Assembly (NCBI GenBank): GCA_030427245.1
Contig: JAUHXA010000014.1
Coordinates: 43,785 to 107,784, forward strand
DNA length: 64,000 nt
Reading direction: 5' to 3'
DNA from: Bacteroidia bacterium
GTDB taxonomy: Bacteria; Bacteroidota; Bacteroidia; Chitinophagales; UBA2359
The translations under genes and the position numbers were made by a program. Numbering within the stretch: position 1 is the first letter of the stretch; each line of letters opens with the position of its first letter. Under the pieces are notes generated by a model. That model ran no database searches and had not been told where the DNA came from. It saw only the letters and a list, made by a program, of their open reading frames with translations. Shown in pieces: positions 25,436 to 33,589 of this stretch.

Positions 25436-26845
25436 TTACTTTTTACCTCTTAATTTGCCCTGCAAATTGATAAGATAGGTTTGGATTTCCATTTGATTGT
25501 CAAGCAAATAATTGATATACTCGGTTGCTTTATCTTCTTGAAAATTACTTGAATAAAATTTCCAATCTACACTCCCCAATCCTTTCGCTCCGCTTCCGCC
25601 AATATGTCCGTATTCGCTAAGAAGCTCCAGCCCTCTACACAAACACGCCTCTGCAACAGGAGAATGAGGCTTCAATAATTCAAAACAACCTTCAAACTCA
25701 GTGCCTGGAACAATGACCTCCATATCAAACTTCATTTGAGTAGATGCGCCATTCTTCTTTTTCACTTTTGGTTCTTTGTCAAACTCAAAACGCCCTTCTT
25801 GTTTGAAGCTGTCCATGCGAGTAAAAAACTGAATGTCGAGATAGTTGTAAAAGCTATTGTAGTCTTCAAAACCATTCTCTAAGCACTTCAATTTTCCCGA
25901 TGTTGGCATCAAGCATCCTTGAATTGTACCCGTTCCAATTGCTGTGCCTAAAAGTTCGATGACAGGAACGTGTCGTTTCATTTCATTGATAAAATCAACG
26001 TCTTCGTACTCCCCAGCTCCTGACACCAACGCCCCTCCTGTAAAACACAACTTGTACAAAAACTTGTGCATTCCTTCGAGTCCTTTTCCATTGAAGTGTT
26101 CATCCATTGTGAGATTTCCCAAATTATCCAAACCTATGATGGTGAAGAACTCTGCAAAAAGCAGTCGCCTCATAATTCCTCTAATGGAGTTTGCAGGAAT
26201 GACAGGAATGTTTACCGTATCGCTGTAAATCTCCATTGCTTCAAAACCATCGTAGAAAGTTTTGGTAGGAGTCCATCTTTGATAGGCTTCCCCTTTTGCC
26301 TCCGCTTTACGCTTGGCATTCTCTGCTTTTTGTTGGTTTTTCATTTGACGGAGCAGCAGAGTGATAAGTGGCATATACGACCTAATGAGAGAGAGAAATT
26401 CGTAGTCATTGAATTTTTTGAGATGATCATACAGTTGCTCATCACCAAGCGAGAGGATGTCCATCTTTTCACAAACTCTGGTGAGCCATTGCCATCTATC
26501 CCTCGCTCCTGCGGAGGATTTAAGAGCGTTGGCGTAGAAGTCGTATCGAGTTGCGCCAATAGTATCCAATTTATCCTGCGCTCTTTTTTGATTGGTCAAA
26601 GCCCATACGACATACATGAGAGATTCGAATCTCTCAGAGTCGCTTACGAAGTTGCTCTTAACAATTTGAGGCTTCCCGACAATTACTGGCATTTTACGGA
26701 ATGGCACATGCGTACCTATTCTTTCTCCTCCGCAATTAATAGGTTCTTTTGCAGTGATAGTAAAAGAGATAGTGGTTTTGGGATGGTATCCCGTTCCTTT
26801 AGTTTCTGGATTCTGAATTACCAAAGTCTTGTTGTTCATATTCAT
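25436..26845 (-). CDS. csf2: Csf2-like (Cas7-type RAMP) backbone protein
   Basis: A 469-residue protein that fits Csf2/Cas7, the repeated backbone subunit of type IV effector complexes. Seen: an N-terminal RAMP strand (TTISFTITAKEPINCGGERI), the RAMP-type segment IPVIPANSIRGIMRR (213-226) and the FTGGAL turn (268-273). These are followed by PVIELLGTAIGTGTIQGCLM (294-313), typical of Cas7 proteins that present a G-rich thumb region, and the loop GHIGGSGAKGLGSVDW (413-428). A charged insertion (residues 165-195) makes it longer than most Csf2. It overlaps the csf1-like gene by 47 bp, so both are made together. A Csm3/Cmr4-type Cas7 is the main alternative. Confidence 0.7.
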   Translation of the reverse strand: MNMNNKTLVIQNPETKGTGYHPKTTISFTITAKEPINCGGERIGTHVPFRKMPVIVGKPQIVKSNFVSDSERFESLMYVVWALTNQKRAQDKLDTIGATRYDFYANALKSSAGARDRWQWLTRVCEKMDILSLGDEQLYDHLKKFNDYEFLSLIRSYMPLITLLLRQMKNQQKAENAKRKAEAKGEAYQRWTPTKTFYDGFEAMEIYSDTVNIPVIPANSIRGIMRRLLFAEFFTIIGLDNLGNLTMDEHFNGKGLEGMHKFLYKLCFTGGALVSGAGEYEDVDFINEMKRHVPVIELLGTAIGTGTIQGCLMPTSGKLKCLENGFEDYNSFYNYLDIQFFTRMDSFKQEGRFEFDKEPKVKKKNGASTQMKFDMEVIVPGTEFEGCFELLKPHSPVAEACLCRGLELLSEYGHIGGSGAKGLGSVDWKFYSSNFQEDKATEYINYLLDNQMEIQTYLINLQGKLRGKK

Positions 26846-27596
26846 TTACTTTTTTACGTTGAATAAAATTGACGAGAAACTCAAAGAGTAGCGTTCCTCT
26901 ATATTGATTGAATGATTTATTTTGTCTGATGTATGTGGCATGGCTGCCATGTTGTTTTTTGTAGCGATTGACCTTGTTCCAAGAAGGTTCACGGTTGCCG
27001 AGAATCTCCTCTTTGGTAAAGTAGGTTTGTTTGGGATTGTCAGGAACTTCGGTATACCACTCTTGAATGTCGGTAATAAGCGGTGCAATCAAAGCCCTGT
27101 TCACCTCTATTTTGCCCTTGTTGGTTTCGACAAAGTAAGACTCCCTTGAATAATTTACAGTCGCCTTATAGCTCAAGTGCTTTTTTGGAAGCACAGCAAA
27201 AGACACACACAACACAAAGGGAGCTTGTGGAGGATTCAACAAAGTAGGAATGACCGCTTCTCTATCCAAAAGCTTCATTCCTTTATCATTGGCCACAAAT
27301 CGGTAATTTCTTAGTCCTTTGTTGCCCTCAATAATGCTCATGCACTTGGCAACCTCCAGCGAAATATAATCAGAAGGATAGCGTAGGTATTGGTGTTCGG
27401 TAAAATTTGAACCAATCAAACCTTTGGTTTTCCTTCTTTCGCCTTTGATTTTGGTATCAAACGCCAATACGCCCTTTGTTATCTTCTGCCCTGTAAAAGC
27501 ACATACGGTGTCTTCGGGCAGCGTTTCAATGATGGGGCATTTGGGCTGGATGAATAAATGTCGTGCAATAATATTGCAGGGATGCGTGTATTTCAT
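26799..27596 (-). CDS. csf1: Csf1-like protein (type IV large-subunit-like)
   Basis: A 265-residue protein resembling Csf1. It has a Cys-containing N-terminal segment (C20 and C32 in VCAFTGQKI) where Csf1 carries its zinc-finger-like region. It also has the motif NPPQAPFVLCVS (121-132) followed by KKH and NYSRE (138-152), similar to the PP-x-PPF/KKH/S-R pattern I associate with Csf1 proteins. It is followed by and overlaps the csf2-like gene, the gene order expected in type IV loci. The assignment rests on these motifs and the neighbourhood; no structural comparison was made. Confidence 0.6.
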   Translation of the reverse strand: MKYTHPCNIIARHLFIQPKCPIIETLPEDTVCAFTGQKITKGVLAFDTKIKGERRKTKGLIGSNFTEHQYLRYPSDYISLEVAKCMSIIEGNKGLRNYRFVANDKGMKLLDREAVIPTLLNPPQAPFVLCVSFAVLPKKHLSYKATVNYSRESYFVETNKGKIEVNRALIAPLITDIQEWYTEVPDNPKQTYFTKEEILGNREPSWNKVNRYKKQHGSHATYIRQNKSFNQYRGTLLFEFLVNFIQRKKVNEYEQQDFGNSESRN

Positions 27597-27609
27597 ATTC
27601 GGAATTTAA

Positions 27610-28278
27610 TTATTCAAGTGTGGGTAAAAGTGAATTGTCTTTGGGTTTATGCTGCTGATAAAATTCGCTAATTTCTTTGGCAATCTCAATCGTTTCCCAA
27701 TAGACTTTTTTCAAACTATTCATAGAAATATCTATGTCAATCAATAAAGGTTTGGTTAGACCAACCCTCAACTCGTCTCCTCGCTTTGGATTGCCCCATC
27801 GCTCAATGAATTGTACTTGTGCGACTTTGGGAGTCACCCCGTATTGGTGTCTCAACCCAAGAGCATAATAAACAAGCTGCTTATATTCAGAGCTTTCGTA
27901 TTGGGCATGTTTGCCTGTGCCGCCTGTTTTGTAGTCTATGATGCGGAGGTAGTCAGAAGAACTGGTGTCGATGTATCCAACCACAGAAAACCCATATTCA
28001 GAATATTGGAGTGTGACCTTTTTTTCAAATTCATCCAATCTAACGACTTGCTTCAACACTCCTTGCTCTTTTTCAGAAAACTTGCTAAAATCACCAGACT
28101 CCAATGCTCCGCCAACCTTATTGCCAAATTCGGTGTAAATATTTTGAACGAAAGGGCTGCCAAGGACATACCGTTGATAATATTCGCCCTTATTTCTTTT
28201 AAAAAGGTCAATTTGGGAGTAGGACAACAAGCCCATCCCTTGTTTGTCTTTTTTGGGTAACTCGATAATGGATGACAT
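27610..28278 (-). CDS. PD-(D/E)XK nuclease, RecB/Cas4-like, without Fe-S cysteines
   Basis: A 222-residue nuclease of the RecB superfamily. Motifs: LSYSQIDLFKRNKGEYYQRY at the N-terminus, D104 in GYID, D115-x-K117 in IIDYKTG, and the Q-x-x-x-Y motif (Q134, Y138) in KQLVYYAL. These are the metal-binding and catalytic residues of exonucleases such as Cas4. The protein has no cysteine at all, so it lacks the Fe-S cluster of true Cas4. It lies 13 bp upstream of csf1 in the same operon and is the best nuclease candidate of the island, since the Csf proteins themselves have no evident target-cleaving domain. A phage recombination exonuclease is an alternative. Confidence 0.75.
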   Translation of the reverse strand: MSSIIELPKKDKQGMGLLSYSQIDLFKRNKGEYYQRYVLGSPFVQNIYTEFGNKVGGALESGDFSKFSEKEQGVLKQVVRLDEFEKKVTLQYSEYGFSVVGYIDTSSSDYLRIIDYKTGGTGKHAQYESSEYKQLVYYALGLRHQYGVTPKVAQVQFIERWGNPKRGDELRVGLTKPLLIDIDISMNSLKKVYWETIEIAKEISEFYQQHKPKDNSLLPTLE

Positions 28279-28297
28279 AGTTGGTCTATTTATTTTT

Positions 28298-28951
28298 TCA
28301 TTTAAAACTTAAGTATTCCATTTTAGTGTTGAGTGCAAACTCTCTATCACTATCCATATCCCCAAAATAGATAGACTTCTCAGGAATAATCAGAGAGTAA
28401 TCCTGACGTGCCTTTTCAAACATTCCTGTATCAGGCTTTCTGCATTCGTCATAACTGGGAGCATAGTAGTAGCTAATCTGCTCGAAATAATCATAAAGAG
28501 CATCCTTGACCGCCTCCATTTTCTTTTCAAATTCCCAAGCCTTCATGATTCCGTAATGTATCCCGCCTTGATTGGTGAATATAATTAAAGTGCTAATGGC
28601 TGCTTGGTGATAATGCGACTGAATTTGTTTTACATTAGGTATAATCAATTTCCAATCATCAATATTCTGTGGGAACCGATTGCCGCTTTTGGGCTCTATC
28701 AGCGTTCCGTCTAAATCAGCACATACGAGGGAATATTTTTTGTCCTTATGAGTTTTGTAATGATACCAACTATTAGATGCTATTCCATTAGGGAAACTTG
28801 TAGAAGGGATTGGTTTTCCATCTCTCTTTATCCTTTGCACCTCCAAATCATAATAGTAACGAATCAATTCTTCATTATCATTATTCGCTGCGCTGCCTTT
28901 ATGAATAGCAGCGACCACCTTTATCCATTCTTGCCATGTTGGATTTGCCAT
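28298..28951 (-). CDS. HAD-family polynucleotide 3'-phosphatase-like (PNKP type)
   Basis: A 217-residue HAD phosphatase with the motifs in order: DLDGTL (79-84, nucleophile Asp), TNQGG (126-130), RKPDTG (171-176, motif III Lys) and GDMDSDRE (197-204, motif IV). This arrangement is that of the phosphatase domain of polynucleotide kinase/phosphatases and HisB-N. It could remove 3' phosphates from nicked RNA or DNA, preparing ends for repair. The kinase domain is absent. It lies between the sigma factor and the RecB-like nuclease. Confidence 0.8.
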   Translation of the reverse strand: MANPTWQEWIKVVAAIHKGSAANNDNEELIRYYYDLEVQRIKRDGKPIPSTSFPNGIASNSWYHYKTHKDKKYSLVCADLDGTLIEPKSGNRFPQNIDDWKLIIPNVKQIQSHYHQAAISTLIIFTNQGGIHYGIMKAWEFEKKMEAVKDALYDYFEQISYYYAPSYDECRKPDTGMFEKARQDYSLIIPEKSIYFGDMDSDREFALNTKMEYLSFK

Positions 28952-28994
28952 AAAAATATTTTGTTTTTATTTAATAAATTAACTCCAATACAAT

Positions 28995-29486
28995 CTAAAC
29001 TAATAACTTTTTTCTTGCTCTATGGATTCTACTCTTCACTGTCCCAATTGTGAGGTTGAGTTCGTTGGCAATCTCATCATAAGAATGTCCTTCGCCAAAC
29101 ATCCATAAAGATGCCTGATAACGGTCAGGCAATCTCATCATTGCCTTTTCAATATCTTCTCGTTCAAACACCTGCCAAACTCCATTTTCTGCGCTTGGAT
29201 GGTATTCAAGAAAAAGATTTGGGTCGGTTATGTTGTAGCCTATATTTTTTCGCCTTTTGTTTTTTTGGTAGTCATTGACAAATTGATTGTGCATGACACA
29301 CCCTAAATAAGACTTTGTGTCGCCCTCTGATTTGTGGGTAAACAGCCCTTTTCTATACGCCCTAATAAACCTTATCAAAGTTTCCTGGTATAGGTCTTTG
29401 GCTTTTTGTGGGCAGCCTAAAAGCTTTATAGCATAATTCTCTAAATAGGCTTGATTTTGTTCGATTATTTTGGTTAGATTATTCAT
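28995..29486 (-). CDS. ECF-type RNA polymerase sigma factor
   Basis: A 163-residue sigma-70-family protein. Region 2 is recognisable from KAKDLYQETLIRFIRAYRKG. Region 4 ends the protein with RLPDRYQASLWMFGEGHSYD, then EIANELNLTIGTVKSRIHRARKKLL, a helix-turn-helix that reads the -35 element. It probably directs transcription of a set of element genes. No anti-sigma partner was seen. It overlaps the following gene by 4 bp on the minus strand, so it is made with the operon that also carries csf1 and csf2. Confidence 0.9.
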   Translation of the reverse strand: MNNLTKIIEQNQAYLENYAIKLLGCPQKAKDLYQETLIRFIRAYRKGLFTHKSEGDTKSYLGCVMHNQFVNDYQKNKRRKNIGYNITDPNLFLEYHPSAENGVWQVFEREDIEKAMMRLPDRYQASLWMFGEGHSYDEIANELNLTIGTVKSRIHRARKKLLV

Positions 29487-30262
29487 TTTTTAAAATAGTT
29501 TTCAATTCTGCTGGCAAGCTCCAAGTATTCAGGTACGCCCTTATTATGGGCGATTTTCTTTATTTTGTCAGCCATGATTAGTCCAGATGTATAAGTCATC
29601 CTAATGCACCAGTTATAGGTACTTTCTATATCCGATTCTCTTTTAAAGAGCTGAGCCGAACGAACCAAATTCGATGATTCTTTCCTCATCTTTCTTAATT
29701 TTCGAGTTGCCGCTTTAGAATCCCTGCCAACGAGCAGTTTTTTACGAGGTTTTTCCCTCTTTATTTTAAGAATAGCTTTGGCGACTGCGCCCTTCTTTGT
29801 CTTCTTCTTTTCCCTGTTGATTACATACCGTAGCTTCTTCAAGGACAACGACTGGAGTGTTTGGAGTGTAAAATCTCTCACTTCCCGCCCAAACAACAAG
29901 CTATTCTCGTCACTTGTCAAGAGCAATGACAAAGCTTCTCTTTCGAGCTTGATGCGCTTTAATCTCGCTTTCTCTGCTCTTTTGGCTTTTAGATACGGCT
30001 TGTGCGTGTTCTCCAGCCAATCTTCAAACTCCTGTGGAGGCAACTCTAATTTATGCTCCATTTCGGTGTGCCTGTCGGCATTGTACCTTTTATAGCCTTT
30101 GTGTTCGTACCACCGCTGCACAAACAGATGGTATAAATCAAAGCGGTCTATCCATGGCAATTCGCAAGGCAAGACCTCCTGCGCTCCGACTGCTTCAAAA
30201 TCAATCGAGGCGAACACCTTTTGACTTTTAAAATCTCTTAGTAGCTGCTCAAGGGTAATCAT
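29483..30262 (-). CDS. Uncharacterised basic protein
   Basis: A 259-residue protein that becomes strongly basic and helical after residue 80 (a Lys/Arg-rich stretch around residues 140-190). It is linked to the sigma factor downstream and the gene upstream by 4-bp overlaps on both sides, so it belongs to one polycistron. It may bind RNA or DNA; no family was recognised. Confidence 0.5.
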   Translation of the reverse strand: MITLEQLLRDFKSQKVFASIDFEAVGAQEVLPCELPWIDRFDLYHLFVQRWYEHKGYKRYNADRHTEMEHKLELPPQEFEDWLENTHKPYLKAKRAEKARLKRIKLEREALSLLLTSDENSLLFGREVRDFTLQTLQSLSLKKLRYVINREKKKTKKGAVAKAILKIKREKPRKKLLVGRDSKAATRKLRKMRKESSNLVRSAQLFKRESDIESTYNWCIRMTYTSGLIMADKIKKIAHNKGVPEYLELASRIENYFKK

Positions 30263-30615
30263 GCCTCCTGTGTTAAAAGGTGTTCAAAATAAATAGGAGC
30301 TGACACCATCCACACTTCTTCCTGCTTCGTGTTGTTGGCAGACATGAGCAAGTCCAATCCCTTCATTTTCTTCAAAGCCAAAACAGTCGGCACAATGGCA
30401 TTAGATAGTGCCTCTGCGATGTCTTCAACAGAAAGAGAGGATTCGCTACTAAGAAGCAAGAGGAATATTTCTTTTTCATAATCCTTCAATCCCTCATAAT
30501 TTATAAGTGCAATTATGCGGTTGGCAGGAGTATTCACTCCGCAAGACAACAACCTCCTGTCTTCAAGGTCGCTTAGAACGGTTATTATTGCTTTGTAAAT
30601 TTGTTGCGTGTTCAT
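30259..30615 (-). CDS. Putative winged-helix-like protein
   Basis: From the ATG at 30615 (MNTQQIYKAIITVLSDLEDR) the product has 118 residues. The stretch LSSESSLSVEDIAEALSNAIVPTVLALKKMKG resembles a winged-helix DNA-binding unit and is presented here as two parts: EDIAEALSNAIVPTVLALKK plus the preceding helix. Its 4-bp overlap with the next gene argues for coupling. An in-frame ATG 36 bp upstream is possible but less likely. Confidence 0.45.
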   Translation of the reverse strand: MNTQQIYKAIITVLSDLEDRRLLSCGVNTPANRIIALINYEGLKDYEKEIFLLLLSSESSLSVEDIAEALSNAIVPTVLALKKMKGLDLLMSANNTKQEEVWMVSAPIYFEHLLTQEA

Positions 30616-30616
30616 T

Positions 30617-30802
30617 TTACAATCTGTTTTTTTGGGTGAAAAACAACTCATAGGTCATTCCTCCTACTCCGACAATAAGCCCCAATAATGTGCAACTCGT
30701 GTGGAAAAAGCTGTATGGAGGAGTGAGCAATATGCTGAGTAGCGAAATTGCAGTTATGAGAAAATATACGTGTTTATATATGAATCGAATAATTAAAAAC
30801 AT
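30617..30802 (-). CDS. Small membrane protein
   Basis: A 61-residue hydrophobic protein with two membrane segments (residues 1-28 and 33-52). A copy of the CACGTATAT element is inside its 5' part (30764-30773) with no ATG directly after it, so the true start may differ. Function unknown. Confidence 0.4.
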   Translation of the reverse strand: MFLIIRFIYKHVYFLITAISLLSILLTPPYSFFHTSCTLLGLIVGVGGMTYELFFTQKNRL

Positions 30803-30815
30803 ATAACCTTAATTA

Positions 30816-31085
30816 TTAGCGGATTTTTAAGCGTTTTCTCGGTCTTTCATCAAATCTCTTTGACAGTAAATTAGTATTAATAAACATCTTTATTTTCTTG
30901 CAAGTTTTATCGTAGTTTTTCACAATAGATACTGTACGACATTGTGTTTTGCAAGCTTTTTTACCCAACTCTAAGTCCCTATTCGCATCATTGATATTGT
31001 ACGACTGATAGGGAAGCACTAGTTCTTTGCCGTTATTATGTTTGTTTAATAAAAATACTTTTGGAAAATAGAGATTGTTGCCCAT
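30816..31085 (-). CDS. Uncharacterised small basic protein
   Basis: An 89-residue basic protein with a Cys pair in KKACKTQCRT and an Arg/Lys-rich C-terminus (RFDERPRKRLKIR). First gene after the promoter at 31131-31162, hence first of the long operon that runs through the sigma factor to csf1 and csf2. Confidence 0.45.
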   Translation of the reverse strand: MGNNLYFPKVFLLNKHNNGKELVLPYQSYNINDANRDLELGKKACKTQCRTVSIVKNYDKTCKKIKMFINTNLLSKRFDERPRKRLKIR

Positions 31086-31130
31086 GGTTTCATTTTAAAA
31101 ATCCGTGTCGAGTATTTGTTGTTTACAAGT

Positions 31131-31162
31131 CTAAGATAAACAATATCAACAACTTGTGCAAA
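31131..31162 (-). promoter_or_regulatory. Promoter of the sigma/PNKP/nuclease/csf1/csf2 operon
   Basis: On the minus strand TTTGCA and, 18 bp later, TATCTTAG. The same pair occurs upstream of the amidoligase (38528-38559), the small plus-strand gene at 38696 and the Sak4-like gene (60411-60442). The transcript would begin about 45 bp before the gene starting at 31085. Confidence 0.65.
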
Positions 31163-31167
31163 TATAT

Positions 31168-32001
31168 TTAATCATTTTCGATTAAATTTTTCTTCGTGAA
31201 AAATGGGAATGGGATTATATTTTGCGACTGCATCCTGTAACTTTCCAGTCTTTGTTTAGCAACATCTATATATTTGTCATTGATTTCACAAGCGAAAAAA
31301 TCAAACCCTTCCATTACACAAGAAAGCGGAATAGACCCTGCGCCAAAAGACAAATCTACGATTGGAGACTTGCCGTATTTTTGCAGCAAATAGCGAATCA
31401 ACAAAGTAGGTTTATGAGTAGGGTGTTGGCGTTTTTCGTTCAGTCGCTTATCCCCTTGTTGTACCTGTCCATATTTAATGCTTTTGCCTTGCATCATCCC
31501 GTTCCACATATATGGAAGGATATAGCTCTTAAAATCAAAAGAAGTAAATATCAATTCATAATCAGAAAAGTCATTTATTCCGTTGCATTTATCCCATGCA
31601 ATCCATCCCTTTGGGTACTGCTCAAGAAAAAAATCAATTTCATTTCTTCGAGGTGTTTTGAAGGGAGCTTTTGCAACGCCCAACTTATCAGCTATATAAT
31701 TGGCGCCAAAAAACAGATAATTTTCGACTATCCTTTTAGCTTCGTTGATAACCTCTACTGCAGGAGTTGCATTATCCCAATCACCAGACACATAAGTAGA
31801 CCGATTAATCTTCAATACTTTTCCATTTTGCTGACGTGCCGAATAGCTATGTTTATCTCTCCTTCTACGTGCTGACTTTTTTGATTCATTTATCCCATAA
31901 GGGAAGTCATAGATTCCCGTGCCGAAGTAGTTATCAGGAAAGCATTTGGTCGCTTGCCTATAGTCTAATTTATAAAGTTTGTTTAGTTCGTATTGCATCA
32001 T
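31168..32001 (-). CDS. DNA adenine-type methyltransferase with DFPY catalytic motif
   Basis: A 277-residue protein of the beta class of N4-cytosine/N6-adenine methyltransferases (order: catalytic motif, then HKP, then SAM motif). The catalytic motif is DFPYG (32-36) where most members have DPPYG. HPTHKPTLLIRYL (193-205) precedes the SAM-binding motif DLSFGAGS (216-223) and the ACEINDKYIDVAKQRLE helix. The Pro-to-Phe change keeps the Asp and the final Pro-Tyr, so activity is likely. No restriction endonuclease is adjacent, so it is probably an orphan enzyme protecting phage DNA. Confidence 0.8.
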   Translation of the reverse strand: MMQYELNKLYKLDYRQATKCFPDNYFGTGIYDFPYGINESKKSARRRRDKHSYSARQQNGKVLKINRSTYVSGDWDNATPAVEVINEAKRIVENYLFFGANYIADKLGVAKAPFKTPRRNEIDFFLEQYPKGWIAWDKCNGINDFSDYELIFTSFDFKSYILPYMWNGMMQGKSIKYGQVQQGDKRLNEKRQHPTHKPTLLIRYLLQKYGKSPIVDLSFGAGSIPLSCVMEGFDFFACEINDKYIDVAKQRLESYRMQSQNIIPFPFFTKKNLIEND

Positions 32002-32040
32002 CCAAAGGCTTTATTGATATGAAATAAATATTTTTTTATT

Positions 32041-32688
32041 TTAATTTTCATCATACTTCAATCTTGGGGAGTCTTGGATGTTGATGGTTTCTAATGGACT
32101 GAACATTGCTTGGAAATCCATCTCATTATCAAATGATGATTTAAAGCATACTTCAACCATAAGACTTTCGCAAAAATATATGGATGCACCTATTTTCGTT
32201 TGAAACCAAATAGAGCCAATAGAATCTCCTTTTATTTTTTTATAAACTCTTATGTGGTCAGGCTTTTCATAAACAGGAGATGCTGACTCATCCAAAGAAG
32301 ATGAAGCATGCAATTGATTAAGCCTCTGATGAAATTCTATTGCTTTGGGTAATTCTTTTGCCTCTCTTTGAAGGTTTTCGGTTGTGTTTTTCTTGGCTAA
32401 AATGTATGCAAAAAACTCCTTATTATTCATTTCATCAAGAACAAAGGTGAGGTTGCTTTGATAAACACCTCCCTCTTTGTTTATTCTAATCGTTTTCTCT
32501 GTGTCGCTTTTTGCCGTAAAATAGTGTAAAGAATAATAACTATTTGAGCCAGTACCTTTTAGTATGGCTCTGGTTACGAGTATCTTTTTCTTTTTGCCTT
32601 TAAGGGACATGTAATAATACCAATTTAGGGTTTTGATAGGTTTACCTAACTTATCTAATATTTCGAGTATTTGGTCTTCTATGTACAT
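32041..32688 (-). CDS. Uncharacterised protein
   Basis: A 215-residue soluble protein with no motif recognised. It is next to the methyltransferase on the same strand, in a run of accessory genes with similar spacing. Confidence 0.45.
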   Translation of the reverse strand: MYIEDQILEILDKLGKPIKTLNWYYYMSLKGKKKKILVTRAILKGTGSNSYYSLHYFTAKSDTEKTIRINKEGGVYQSNLTFVLDEMNNKEFFAYILAKKNTTENLQREAKELPKAIEFHQRLNQLHASSSLDESASPVYEKPDHIRVYKKIKGDSIGSIWFQTKIGASIYFCESLMVEVCFKSSFDNEMDFQAMFSPLETINIQDSPRLKYDEN

Positions 32689-32726
32689 TTATCCTTTGTT
32701 ATAATGATTAATATTTTGATTTATTT

Positions 32727-33194
32727 TTATCCTCTAATCCTTGACTTAGCATACTCCAAAACCTCTGTACCTAAGTCGTCTAAAACTACAATTCTGCTCA
32801 AGTGAACTCCATCCGCATCACCAACCTTTTTTATCTTGAAGTGAATATCTCTATCATTCTTGTGTTTTACAGACCACCTCATTACAGCGTCATTGGTTTT
32901 TGCCAATATGCCTACAATATTCTTTGGAGGATTTGTGTTTTCTGCAATCAATTCAAATCTCCCTTTCTCCTTGTGTTCAAGCCTTGTGTAATAATCCTTT
33001 TCATTGTCAAATTCATCCATCACACAAGAAGTTACCTCACATGAGTATATGCCAGTCCGATAAGGCACATGGGTTTCAGCGCATTTTATTGCAGCTTCTT
33101 TCGTGCTAAATGCGCCTACTACATAGCTATGTTTATCCCTTGCACCACCTCTATAGGCGGTTACGATAAATGTACGTTTGTTTTTTGTGCTCAT
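32727..33194 (-). CDS. Uncharacterised protein
   Basis: A 155-residue protein. The first 60 residues (TFIVTAYRGGARDKHSYVVG and the following helix) are compatible with a small alpha/beta fold. No family recognised. Confidence 0.45.
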   Translation of the reverse strand: MSTKNKRTFIVTAYRGGARDKHSYVVGAFSTKEAAIKCAETHVPYRTGIYSCEVTSCVMDEFDNEKDYYTRLEHKEKGRFELIAENTNPPKNIVGILAKTNDAVMRWSVKHKNDRDIHFKIKKVGDADGVHLSRIVVLDDLGTEVLEYAKSRIRG

Positions 33195-33240
33195 CTTTGT
33201 TGATTTTTTTTATTTAATTAATGTGTTTTATCAAAGATTA

Positions 33241-33573
33241 TTAATACTCTAAAGGGTTGAAGTTTTTAGAATACCTGTAATCTTGCCCATCTTCCACTAT
33301 CTTGTTAAAGACATCTTTAACATCTTGTCCTTTATGCATTGAATACAGCATACAGTTGGCAACAACAGCAAAAAAGCTTTCTTCGGTTAGCCAAAGAGCT
33401 TGCTGTTTTTCACGTCCGCTATCTTCTGCGTTTTCAACAAGTATCAAATAGCTACCGTCTTCCAATTTTGAGTTTGTAACCAATCTACCTCCAGTATACT
33501 CTACTTGTACAAACTCTATTATTTCTAATTCCTTTTGTTCGGGTGTTCCTGCTCCCACAGTTACTTTTGACAT
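33241..33573 (-). CDS. Uncharacterised small acidic protein
   Basis: A 110-residue acidic protein with a Lys/Gln-rich helix and an acidic C-terminus. Follows an uncharacterised gene by 16 bp. Possibly an anti-restriction-type small acidic protein, but no support was found in the sequence. Confidence 0.45.
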   Translation of the reverse strand: MSKVTVGAGTPEQKELEIIEFVQVEYTGGRLVTNSKLEDGSYLILVENAEDSGREKQQALWLTEESFFAVVANCMLYSMHKGQDVKDVFNKIVEDGQDYRYSKNFNPLEY

Positions 33574-33589
33574 AATGAGGTCTATTTTT

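Noticed and set aside
26066..26866. Plus-strand frame of 266 codons opposite csf2-like gene
   Set aside because: Antisense shadow of the csf2-like gene, with no promoter or recognised domain.
27610..28278. Genuine Cas4 adaptation nuclease
   Set aside because: Nuclease motifs match RecB/Cas4 but the protein has no cysteine, so no Fe-S cluster; also no Cas1 or Cas2 is present.
31222..31875. Plus-strand frame of 217 codons opposite the adenine-type methyltransferase
   Set aside because: Shadow of a gene with clear motifs on the other strand.
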